Below are positions 1-6,790 of a stretch of DNA of 12,130 bases, piece by piece. The notes below the pieces were generated by a model that did no database searches, was not told where the DNA came from, and saw only the letters and a list, made by a program, of their open reading frames with translations. The stretch's first letter is position 1, and each line of letters begins with the position of its first letter. Source of the stretch: Candidatus Brocadiaceae bacterium (lineage in GTDB: Bacteria > Planctomycetota > Brocadiia > SM23-32); NCBI GenBank assembly GCA_003551785.1, contig PUNP01000490.1, positions 1 to 12,130 on the forward strand. Reading direction: 5' to 3'. The position numbers were made by a program, and so were the translations under genes.

Positions 1-1570
1 CAATCTTTTCGGCGATTTACTGAGAAATTCCGCTACTGAAAGGCGAGAACTTGCCGGCGCCTTCGCCGGTATCGAATGGGCCATCCATGAAAATGTTTCG
101 CTGTTGTCCGAATATGACCCGACCGATGATCTGGCTTTGGGGCGTGGCGAAGTGACCTCTAATTATAATTGGGGGTTCAGGTGGCGCCCGTTGGATTGGT
201 TGACATTAGGTTATTCTCATCAAAGAGGTCGTGAACATGGCGTGATGGCATCTTTGACCTATGCATTCGGCAAGCCGCTGTTGTCGGGAACAACACAGCC
301 TGAACGACACAGGGCCACTAATCGGGCACCTTTGATATCCCGCAGAGAAGACCGTCCGGTCTTTGATCGGCTTACCGAACTCAGGCAAAAGCTCGTACAA
401 AATGGATGGAAAGATGCTCAGGTTGAGCTTTCAGCCGATATGAATACTATTTATGTCGAGCTCGAGAACAGACTCTATCATTCGAACAACAGGGCCATAG
501 CGCGTGTTTTGAGGGTTATAGCTCCCAATGCACCGGGAGATGTCAACGAAATAAGCCTGATTTTAACAAAAAACGGGATAAGGATGGTCGAAGTGTCTGT
601 TGCACCTGGAGATTATATCGATTTTATGGAAGGCAAAATACCTTCCGAAGATATGGTCTCGAAAATGGAAATAAAAGATGCTGTAGAACCGAGAATGGTT
701 TGGTGGGACAGGGAATATGCTGAGGGTAAAGGGAGTTACCCGGCAATTCAATATCGAATAGACCCGGTCAGGATAGATACTTACTGGGATGATACTTCGG
801 AGATGTTCGAATATAGAATGGGGCCCGGGCTGTCGCTTGAACGGCAATTTATCGGCCACTGGGATATAGGTGCATCGGTGAGTTTTCCCGTTTACAGCAA
901 TGTTGATGCCCGTCAGCCTCCTTTATTGGATGATCCCGTTCGGAGTGACAGGGCGGACTTTTTAGATGATACGGGAGTTTCTGTTGACAGATTGTATTTA
1001 AACCGAATAAGTCGCTTGAGCGACAATAGTTATTATCAGTTGACCGCCGGTTACATGGAACTACAGTATGCCGGTGTATCGGCGGAATATCTCAGAACGT
1101 ATTGGGATGGACGAGTGGGGGTTGGAGGAGAAGTTACATGGGCTCAGAAAAGAGACTCTGGTTCATCGTTCGGGCTGGAGAGCCATTCGACATTTACGCG
1201 TTATCTTAATTTGAATTACTACAGCCCCGGGTTAGAAACGACTTTTGAGACGAATTATGGGAAATTCCTGGCCGGGGATGTCGGTGCGCGTATTCAGGTG
1301 ACACGTGATATCCGCGGCGCTAAAGTTTTTATATGGTATTCTGAAACGGATACGAGTGATTTTACCGGTGGAAATAAAGGTTATTCCGACAAAGGGGTTG
1401 GTTTTTCATTGCCCGTTGTGCTATTTGGAAGAGAAGACATCGGAGGTGCCTATGACTTCCGTCTGACGCCATGGGCAAGAGATGTCGGGCAGCGAGTGGA
1501 CAGGCCTTACAGTTTATATGAATGGGTAAGGGAGTTTACACCTGCCTATTTGGAAAATAATTACAAGTGA
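1..1570 (+). CDS. YjbH/GfcD-family exopolysaccharide outer-membrane protein (5' end missing)
   Basis: The frame is open from the left edge (first full codon at base 2) to a TGA at 1568-1570, giving about 522 visible residues. The TTG at 104 lies in mid-domain and is not the true start. The first visible stretch (FAGIEWAIHENVSLLSEYDP, then a Trp/Tyr-rich NYNWGFRWRPLDWLTLGYSHQRG) has the alternating aromatic/polar beta-strand pattern of YjbH proteins (PF06082). The C-terminal part has more such strands and ends in a Tyr/Asn-rich tail. E. coli YjbH is about 700 residues, so roughly the first quarter is probably missing. YjbH and its paralogue GfcD are envelope proteins needed for exopolysaccharide or group 4 capsule production and are predicted outer-membrane beta-barrels. 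The next gene starts 21 bases downstream and encodes the OPX export protein, which supports the call. The signal peptide and any lipobox are off the window. Confidence 0.8.
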   Translation, partial: NLFGDLLRNSATERRELAGAFAGIEWAIHENVSLLSEYDPTDDLALGRGEVTSNYNWGFRWRPLDWLTLGYSHQRGREHGVMASLTYAFGKPLLSGTTQPERHRATNRAPLISRREDRPVFDRLTELRQKLVQNGWKDAQVELSADMNTIYVELENRLYHSNNRAIARVLRVIAPNAPGDVNEISLILTKNGIRMVEVSVAPGDYIDFMEGKIPSEDMVSKMEIKDAVEPRMVWWDREYAEGKGSYPAIQYRIDPVRIDTYWDDTSEMFEYRMGPGLSLERQFIGHWDIGASVSFPVYSNVDARQPPLLDDPVRSDRADFLDDTGVSVDRLYLNRISRLSDNSYYQLTAGYMELQYAGVSAEYLRTYWDGRVGVGGEVTWAQKRDSGSSFGLESHSTFTRYLNLNYYSPGLETTFETNYGKFLAGDVGARIQVTRDIRGAKVFIWYSETDTSDFTGGNKGYSDKGVGFSLPVVLFGREDIGGAYDFRLTPWARDVGQRVDRPYSLYEWVREFTPAYLENNYK

Positions 1571-1591
1571 CAGCAGTTTTGGAGGTACATT

Positions 1592-4012
1592 ATGGGGAAG
1601 AATACGATACAGATGATTTTTAGTGTGATGTTGTTCTTTAGCTTTTTTTGGGGGGCTAATTGGGCCCGACCGATTTATGCTGATGTTGAATTGCAAGACT
1701 CGGGCGACGCCGCCGAGCTCAGGGAACATATTGAATCAGAAGGAGAAGAGATGGATCTCGGGCAAGAGCCTGATACCAGAATAAAAACAGAGTATGCGGA
1801 AGAAAACGAGCTTGATGCTGAACCGGAGAAGCTCGAAGACGACAAAAATACGTTTTTCCAGAAATATGTTCTGGGAGACTTGCCCGAAGACATCTCGCGT
1901 AAAGTCGATCATTTTGGATATGATTTTTTTGATAAACTTCCCACTTCTTTTGTGCCCAAAGTCGAGGCTATACCGGTTCACAGCGACTATGTTATAGGTC
2001 CCGGCGATGAAATTAGTTTGCATGTCTGGGGCATGGTTGAAGGACGGTGGAGGCTGAGAGTGGACAGGGATGGCAACATCGATATCCCCAAAATAGGTAC
2101 TGTTACCCTTTCAGGATTGAAATACGGAGAACTGGAACCGTATTTCAGAGATAAACTCGCGAAGCATTATTCCGATTTTCAGCTTAATGTGACTATGGGC
2201 AGGCTGCGTACAATCCCTGTTTATCTGGTTGGTAATGTGAAAAAACCGGGACTTTACAGTATTCCCTCGCTTTCGACGCTGATCAATGCACTTTTTCAAT
2301 CGGGCGGCCCGTCAAAATCAGGAACTCTGCGTAGTATCCACCTGATCAGGGATGGGGAAAAAATCGTTGAATTTGATATGTATGATTTTCTATTGGAAGG
2401 GGATAAAACGAAAGATGCCAGACTGCAGCCGGAAGACGTTATTTTCGTGCCGACCGTTGGGCCGCGTACGGCGGTATTGGGGAATGTGGAAAATCCGGCT
2501 ATTTACGAGCTGAGAGAGGGGGATAAGATATCCAGAGCTATTGACATGGCCGGCGGCGTCAGAGCTACGGGGTTTCTTGAACGCATTCATGTGGAACGTA
2601 TTTATGAGAATGAATCGAAAAAATTGGTGGAAAAAAACTTGAAAGATTTCCACCAGGAAGATGATATCGAGTTGCAGGACGGTGATGTTATTGCTATTCA
2701 CAACATCAAAGATGCTTTGGTAAATGTCGTTGAACTGAAGGGAAATGTTCAAAGACCCGGTTTTTACGAGGTAAAAGATGGAACCAGATTGAGTGATATT
2801 ATAACAAATCCGGATAAAGACCTGAAAATGGAAACAGAATTTGATTTTGCGCTTATTAAAAGACGGATACCGCCGGCTTATGAACAGGAACTGATATTTT
2901 TTGATCTGGGGAGAGCTGTTCTGGAGAATGATAAGAGCGAAGATGTCATCTTAAAACCCGCAGATGAGATTACTATATTTTCCAAAACGGAATTGGCGGG
3001 CAAGCCGGAAGTCACTATCAGAGGGGCGGTAAACAAGCCTGATAAATACAGGTTTTACCCCAACATGACTGTTTCAGATTTGATCAAATTGGCCGGCGGA
3101 CTTAAATATTATGCATACAGAGGGGAGACAGAATTGACGCGTGTTAGACCGACACCCGATGGCCCGGAGTTCAAAAGAGAGTTTATAAATTTGGAAAATG
3201 CTATGAAAGACCATCCGGATCATAACCTGGAATTGAGCAGAAATGATTTTATAATCGTGAGGCCGGTACCCGACTGGCGCCTTTACGATACTGTGAAAAT
3301 CACTGGCGAGGTTCAGTTCTCGGGAACTTATACAGTCAAAAAAGGAGAATCTCTGACCTCACTTATTTCAAGGGCCGGTGGATTGACCCAGGATGCTTAT
3401 CTCAGAGGGACTGTCTTTTCCAGAGAAAGTGTCAGAGAGCGCCAGCGTGAACAAATTGAGGAAATGGTTCAGCGCCTTGAACGTGAAGTACTGGCTCCCA
3501 GGTCACTGCCGGCCGACGCCTCTGAAACGGATGCCAGAGCACATGAACAGGAACGCCGACGTTTGAACAGGCTTATCTCTCAAATGCGGGATACCGAACC
3601 CGATGGACGGGTGGTCATCGCTATGCAGGATAAACCAGGAGAAAGATTATACGATATTGAACTGGAAGATGGAGACACCCTCTATATACCCCGAAAACCA
3701 GAAACCGTGACTGTTATGGGGGCCGTGCATAATGAAACGGCTTTCGTTCATGATCCCGGTAAGCGATACAGGGATTACATCGACCTGGCAGGTGGTGTTA
3801 CAAGACATGCTGACAGGCGAAGAACCTATATTATTCGAGTTGACGGAACTGTTGTCCAACCTAACCGCCGCTATAGAATGCAGCCAGGCGATGCCGTTGT
3901 GGTTCCTGAAAGAATTGAGATCGTAAGGGTCAGGAGAGAAGTCAGGGAAATTCTGGATATCTTATACAAAACCGCTGTGACCGCCGCCGTATCAGTAAAT
4001 ATCTTTGATTAA
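1592..4012 (+). CDS. Large multi-SLBB polysaccharide export (OPX, Wza-like) protein
   Basis: This is an 806-residue periplasmic/outer-membrane export protein for a secreted polysaccharide. The ATG at 1592 has a strong Shine-Dalgarno (GGAGGT, 1581-1586). Residues 1-31 look like a signal peptide (hydrophobic IFSVMLFFSFFWGA, likely cleavage after IYA). No lipobox cysteine is visible, unlike Wza. An acidic linker follows (about 33-80). The Poly_export domain (PF02563) starts near residue 131 (DYVIGPGDEISLHVWG). About six SLBB-like repeats begin near residues 209, 294, 379, 474, 568 and 706, each with a (V)xGxVxxPgxY core, the last one degenerate. Between repeats 5 and 6 lies a charged, coiled-coil-like insert (about 610-665, rich in Arg/Glu/Gln). 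The C-terminus (LYKTAVTAAVSVNIFD) is apolar and could be the membrane-inserting helix seen in Wza. E. coli Wza is only about 380 residues. It lies in an operon with the YjbH-like gene upstream and a Wzz-type gene downstream. Confidence 0.9.
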   Translation: MGKNTIQMIFSVMLFFSFFWGANWARPIYADVELQDSGDAAELREHIESEGEEMDLGQEPDTRIKTEYAEENELDAEPEKLEDDKNTFFQKYVLGDLPEDISRKVDHFGYDFFDKLPTSFVPKVEAIPVHSDYVIGPGDEISLHVWGMVEGRWRLRVDRDGNIDIPKIGTVTLSGLKYGELEPYFRDKLAKHYSDFQLNVTMGRLRTIPVYLVGNVKKPGLYSIPSLSTLINALFQSGGPSKSGTLRSIHLIRDGEKIVEFDMYDFLLEGDKTKDARLQPEDVIFVPTVGPRTAVLGNVENPAIYELREGDKISRAIDMAGGVRATGFLERIHVERIYENESKKLVEKNLKDFHQEDDIELQDGDVIAIHNIKDALVNVVELKGNVQRPGFYEVKDGTRLSDIITNPDKDLKMETEFDFALIKRRIPPAYEQELIFFDLGRAVLENDKSEDVILKPADEITIFSKTELAGKPEVTIRGAVNKPDKYRFYPNMTVSDLIKLAGGLKYYAYRGETELTRVRPTPDGPEFKREFINLENAMKDHPDHNLELSRNDFIIVRPVPDWRLYDTVKITGEVQFSGTYTVKKGESLTSLISRAGGLTQDAYLRGTVFSRESVRERQREQIEEMVQRLEREVLAPRSLPADASETDARAHEQERRRLNRLISQMRDTEPDGRVVIAMQDKPGERLYDIELEDGDTLYIPRKPETVTVMGAVHNETAFVHDPGKRYRDYIDLAGGVTRHADRRRTYIIRVDGTVVQPNRRYRMQPGDAVVVPERIEIVRVRREVREILDILYKTAVTAAVSVNIFD

Positions 4013-4081
4013 AGAATATCATTAAATTTGACCCGAAATAATGTTTTTTCAAGTAAACCTTAAACGTTAGAGGATGCTGAT

Positions 4082-5137
4082 ATGGTTTCTGAAAACCATT
4101 TAAATGAAGAGATTGATCTTATAGATTGTATTAAAACGCTCTGGAAATATAAAATCTGGATTATGAGCGCGTTTTTTGTCACCGTCTTTATTGCAATGGT
4201 TTACAGTAAAATGCTCCCGGAAACCTTTAGGGCTGATACTATAGTTCTTTCTTCTGCTGATCCGGGAGATATTCGTGCAAGTGGTATGCTTCGAGCGGCA
4301 GGTATAAGGGGCACAGCCAGAACCAATCCTTTGGATACCTTTGTGGGTATCTTAAAAAGCCGAACGATGTTGGAAGACATAATTGAAGAATTCAGCCTCA
4401 TGGAGTATTATCAGGCCGAATATCGGCAAAATGTAAGAGATGTAGTCAGGAATAATACTTCAGTCGAAATATCGGATGAGCAGATGATAGTCATTCGATA
4501 TTCTGATACCGACCCGCAGCGTGCCGCTGATGTAGCTAATTTTTACGCCGAAAACCTTGATCGGTTAAACAAATTACTGAATGTGACCGCCGCCCGGCAA
4601 GCGCGTGAATTTATCGAAAGACGGCTTGACGATACCATTGCTGAACTTCGTAAAGCTGAGGATGATTTAGAGAAGTTCCGGCAAAAACATAAAGTCGCCG
4701 GCGTCGGAGATTCCGCTGGAGCGGCCGGCGGCTTACAGGGACGTTTAGTGGCTAAAAGAGTGGAGCGTGAAGCAAAAAGAAGATTTACCGGACAGGATAA
4801 TCCCGATATACGTAAATTGGATGCCGAAATTCAAGAATTAGAACGGGCACTTGAAGAAATGCCACCGGTTGATACTGAAATGGGACGCTTGGTCAGGGAA
4901 CTTAAAAAACATGAGGCTGTCTATCAATTATTGGAACAACAATACCGCCAGTCTCAGATTGAAGAGGCCAGGGATACGCCCACCGTGCAGATTTTAGATG
5001 AAGCGATTGTCCCGGAACGAAAATATGCGCCGTCAGTGCGAAAAAATATGATGCTGGCCGGCATCGCCTCCCTCTTTCTTTCGACCCTTGCCGTATTCGC
5101 TTACGAATTTGTTTTCACTAAAATAAAGCCAAACTGA
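4082..5137 (+). CDS. Wzz-type polysaccharide co-polymerase (chain-length determinant), no kinase domain
   Basis: This 351-residue inner-membrane protein is expected to control polysaccharide chain length and to couple polymerisation to the OPX channel. The N-terminus (EEIDLIDCIKTLWKYKIWI) is the typical Wzz start (PF02706) leading into TM1 (about residues 25-43). A periplasmic domain follows, with helices rich in Glu/Arg/Lys (about 165-215 and 235-300) predicted to form coiled coil. The proline-containing segment EAIVPERKYAPS precedes TM2 (about 324-345). Only six residues or so follow TM2, so there is no C-terminal tyrosine-kinase (Walker A/B, Tyr cluster) domain as in Wzc/Etk. A Gly/Ala-rich patch (about 216-228) separates the helices. 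The ATG at 4082 has an AGAGGA Shine-Dalgarno at 4069-4074. It lies 69 bases after the OPX gene and probably belongs to the same transcript. A separate kinase could lie elsewhere; none is seen here. Confidence 0.9.
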   Translation: MVSENHLNEEIDLIDCIKTLWKYKIWIMSAFFVTVFIAMVYSKMLPETFRADTIVLSSADPGDIRASGMLRAAGIRGTARTNPLDTFVGILKSRTMLEDIIEEFSLMEYYQAEYRQNVRDVVRNNTSVEISDEQMIVIRYSDTDPQRAADVANFYAENLDRLNKLLNVTAARQAREFIERRLDDTIAELRKAEDDLEKFRQKHKVAGVGDSAGAAGGLQGRLVAKRVEREAKRRFTGQDNPDIRKLDAEIQELERALEEMPPVDTEMGRLVRELKKHEAVYQLLEQQYRQSQIEEARDTPTVQILDEAIVPERKYAPSVRKNMMLAGIASLFLSTLAVFAYEFVFTKIKPN

Positions 5138-5160
5138 CTGCCATATAGGCGCTTAGTTGC

Positions 5161-5190
5161 CGTACATCGTTAACAAAATGAGGATGTACG
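5161..5190. repeat. Inverted repeat after the Wzz-type gene
   Basis: Arms CGTACATC (5161-5168) and GATGTACG (5183-5190) are exact reverse complements, 8 bp each, with a 14-base loop. The dyad starts 24 bases after the stop codon of the Wzz-type gene. It is followed by an A run rather than a T run, so it is a poor terminator on the + strand. It could be an mRNA 3'-end stem or a protein-binding dyad; the sequence alone cannot decide. Confidence 0.5.
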
Positions 5191-5296
5191 AAAAAGGTTA
5201 AATATCTGTCCAAGTTACGGAAATTTCAAATTAAAAATTACAAGTTCCAAATAAATTACATTACTCAAAATCGTGTATATCAAAAATTAAAGACTG

Positions 5297-5325
5297 GTAG
5301 CGGGACTGTCCTGACCACAGTACCC
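5297..5325 (+). repeat. GTAG-led hairpin (REP-like)
   Basis: A GTAG tetranucleotide (5297-5300) sits directly before a hairpin. The arms are GGGACTGT (5302-5309) and ACAGTACCC (5317-5325), which pair over 8 bp with a single bulged A at 5322 and a 7-base loop. GTAG next to a palindrome is the known layout of bacterial REP elements recognised by RAYT transposases. Calling this a REP is an inference from form only; no RAYT gene is in the window. Confidence 0.35.
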
Positions 5326-5343
5326 AACCAGCAGTCATTTCTT

Positions 5344-5545
5344 CCACGGGGGCAAGCCCCGTGGGGGAATCATTTTGTGGGGCCAATTCCTTTCTGGTGG
5401 TCAGTCGTTTGACCCACGGGGACAAGCCCCGTGGAGGTTTGATGTCTTCGCCCCCCCACGGGCCTTGTGCCCGTGGGGGGCATGACTGACTACCAGAAAA
5501 GTACAACGTCAACAACAGGAGACTCCACGGGGCTTGTCCCCGTGG
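5344..5545. repeat. Cluster of four related GC-rich hairpins, two forward and two inverted
   Basis: Copies 1 (5344-5364) and 2 (5414-5434) have arms CCACGGGG and CCCCGTGG around the loops GCAAG and ACAAG. Copy 4 (5525-5545) has the same 8-bp arms around CTTGT and is the exact reverse complement of copy 2. Copy 3 (5452-5480) is a longer variant with a 12-bp perfect stem (CCCCCCACGGGC with GCCCGTGGGGGG) and the same CTTGT loop. So copies 1-2 point one way and copies 3-4 the other, about a centre near 5443. No T tracts follow, so they are not typical terminators. The pattern fits a dispersed intergenic palindrome family (REP/MITE-like) that has piled up in this spacer. Confidence 0.85.
5391..5499. 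repeat. Composite inverted repeat enclosing the two central hairpins
   Basis: TTTCTGGTGGTCAGTC (5391-5406) and GACTGACTACCAGAAA (5484-5499) are reverse complements at 15 of 16 positions. Hairpin copies 2 and 3 sit between them, each next to its own arm, so the whole segment is one element and its inverted partner head to head. A further flanking pair, GGCCAAT (5381-5387) and ATTGGCC (5554-5560), extends the symmetry outward. No open reading frame or transposase lies inside. Confidence 0.7.
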
Positions 5546-5578
5546 TTATCATGATTGGCCTGAAAACACAATTAAGAT

Positions 5579-5631
5579 ACTACGCGTTTTTAGAGACTGC
5601 GCTCTAAAAATGGGGTGCCTGACGGCGTAGT
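5579..5631. repeat. Nested AT-rich hairpin
   Basis: The inner stem TTTTTAGAG (5587-5595) pairs perfectly with CTCTAAAAA (5602-5610) around a 6-base loop. Outer arms ACTACGC (5579-5585) and GCGTAGT (5625-5631) are also exact reverse complements, with extra unpaired bases on the right side. There is no T run after the stem, so terminator function is doubtful. It differs in sequence from the GC-rich hairpins just upstream. Confidence 0.6.
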
Positions 5632-5704
5632 GCATTGCAAAGTCAAAAAAACGGACAATATTGATATATCCACATCAGAAGCGCCATACGTTTATGTATT
5701 TCAT

Positions 5705-5733
5705 TTGACGACGAGACAACTATTTTTTACTTT
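5705..5733 (+). promoter_or_regulatory. Possible sigma70-type promoter for amrS
   Basis: TTGACG (5705-5710, five of six consensus bases) is followed after exactly 17 bases by TACTTT (5728-5733), which keeps the T, A and final T of the -10 box. It would start transcription near 5740, about 45 bases before the amrS ATG. The local sequence is T-rich, so a chance match is possible. Confidence 0.35.
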
Positions 5734-5784
5734 CCACTTTTTACATACCTCATTCCGGTTTGTCCGGGTTATGGGAGATATAGA

Positions 5785-6777
5785 ATGCAGAAGGAAGCGA
5801 TGTTCTATAAAAATCTTGATGATAACGACATCAGATGCCTGCTTTGTCCTCATCAATGCCTGATTAAAAATGCTCAGACCGGACGCTGCCGTGTCAGGCG
5901 TAACCAGGACGGCAAGCTCATTGCAGGTACTTATGGGGTCGTCTCCGCCGCCGCTATGGATCCGATAGAGAAAAAACCGCTTTATCACTTTTTCCCTGGC
6001 TCTGAAATTCTCTCCCTGGGGCAGGCTGGTTGCACCTTTGATTGTGATTTTTGCCAGAATTACCATATGCTGAATCCAAGTGAAGTACGCTTGCAAAAAT
6101 TGGAGCCCAGGCAAGCTGTCGAACTGGCTTTGCGTGAAAACGCTGTTGGTATTGCCTATACATACAATGAACCTTGGGTCGGTTATGAATACGTGTTGGA
6201 TATTGCCGGCATAGCCCATCAAAACGATCTTAAAAACGTCTTGGTGACAAACGGGTATTATTCGCAGCCCCCCTTTGAAAAATTGGCCCCGTTTATAGAT
6301 GCGATGAATATCGACTTAAAAAGCATTCATGATTCATTTTATCAACATTACTCCAAAGGTAAGTTGTCGCCGGTTCAAAAAACTATCGAAAAAGCCTTTG
6401 AGTCAGGTATCCATATCGAAATTACCAACTTGCTTATTACCGATGTGAATGATTCATCGGGTGATATAGTTAAGTTAGCCGAGTATATTGCCGGCATCTC
6501 TGAAGAAATCCCTCTGCATATATCCAGATACCGGCCAGCCTATAAAATGAACCGGCCACCGACCTCTATCGATAAAATGCGTGAAGCTTACCGTATAGCC
6601 TCTTCCAAACTTAAATACGTCTACTTAGGCAACCTGGTTGAGGAGGGCTTCAGCGATACCGTATGCCCGCAATGTGACAGTTTGTTAGTGGCCCGGCGCG
6701 GCTTCTCTGCTGATATCGTCAATCTATCCGATGGATACTGTGAAAAATGCGGGAAAAAGTTGAATTTTATTACGTAA
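5785..6777 (+). CDS. amrS: AmmeMemoRadiSam-type radical SAM enzyme AmrS
   Basis: This 330-residue protein is a full-length AmrS-type radical SAM enzyme (related to pyruvate formate-lyase activating enzymes). An N-terminal Cys cluster (C18, C21, C25, C35; CLLCPHQC then GRC) is typical of the family. The radical SAM 4Fe-4S motif CTFDCDFC (C83, C87, C90; Cx3Cx2C) follows GQAG. A C-terminal zinc-ribbon-like pair (C294/C297 and C319/C322) ends the protein. The N-terminus (KEAMFYKNLDD) matches the usual start of the family, and GGGAG at 5773-5777 sits 7 bases before the ATG. AmrS genes often occur with AMMECR1 and Memo genes; neither is in this window, and the reaction of the family is not settled. 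It is the first gene of a likely operon with proC (13-base gap). Confidence 0.93.
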   Translation: MQKEAMFYKNLDDNDIRCLLCPHQCLIKNAQTGRCRVRRNQDGKLIAGTYGVVSAAAMDPIEKKPLYHFFPGSEILSLGQAGCTFDCDFCQNYHMLNPSEVRLQKLEPRQAVELALRENAVGIAYTYNEPWVGYEYVLDIAGIAHQNDLKNVLVTNGYYSQPPFEKLAPFIDAMNIDLKSIHDSFYQHYSKGKLSPVQKTIEKAFESGIHIEITNLLITDVNDSSGDIVKLAEYIAGISEEIPLHISRYRPAYKMNRPPTSIDKMREAYRIASSKLKYVYLGNLVEEGFSDTVCPQCDSLLVARRGFSADIVNLSDGYCEKCGKKLNFIT

Positions 6778-6790
6778 TGGGAGTCTGAAA

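Larger units (their letters stand above)
5138..5784. other. Gene-free spacer rich in palindromes
   Basis: This 647-base stretch separates the exopolysaccharide genes from amrS. No frame in it encodes a recognisable protein; the longest open frames run through the palindromes themselves. From left to right it holds an 8-bp inverted repeat (5161-5190), an A/T-rich stretch with CAAGTT/CAAATT-like words (5210-5265), a GTAG-plus-hairpin (5297-5325), four related GC-rich hairpins (5344-5545), an AT-rich hairpin within a longer dyad (5579-5631), and a promoter-like pair before amrS (5705-5733). No canonical rho-independent terminator (GC stem followed by a T run) is seen on the + strand after the Wzz-type gene. 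Confidence 0.7.

Noticed and set aside
4028..4059. Promoter before the Wzz-type gene (TTGACC)
   Set aside because: No acceptable -10 box lies 16-18 bases downstream, and the 69-base gap fits operon readthrough from the OPX gene.
5261..5515. Minus-strand open frame of 84 codons
   Set aside because: It runs through the GC-rich hairpins, its Pro/Gly/Arg-rich translation simply mirrors the palindromes, and no ribosome-binding site or family resemblance is seen.
5344..5545. CRISPR array
   Set aside because: The units are palindromes in both orientations at uneven spacing (about 38, 70 and 73 bases apart by start), not direct repeats with even spacers.
5615..5863. Plus-strand open frame of 82 codons before amrS
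   Set aside because: It overlaps the start of amrS in another frame, and its composition follows the AT-rich spacer rather than a coding pattern.
5701..6222. Minus-strand open frame of 173 codons
   Set aside because: It lies opposite the well-supported amrS gene and shows no recognisable domain.
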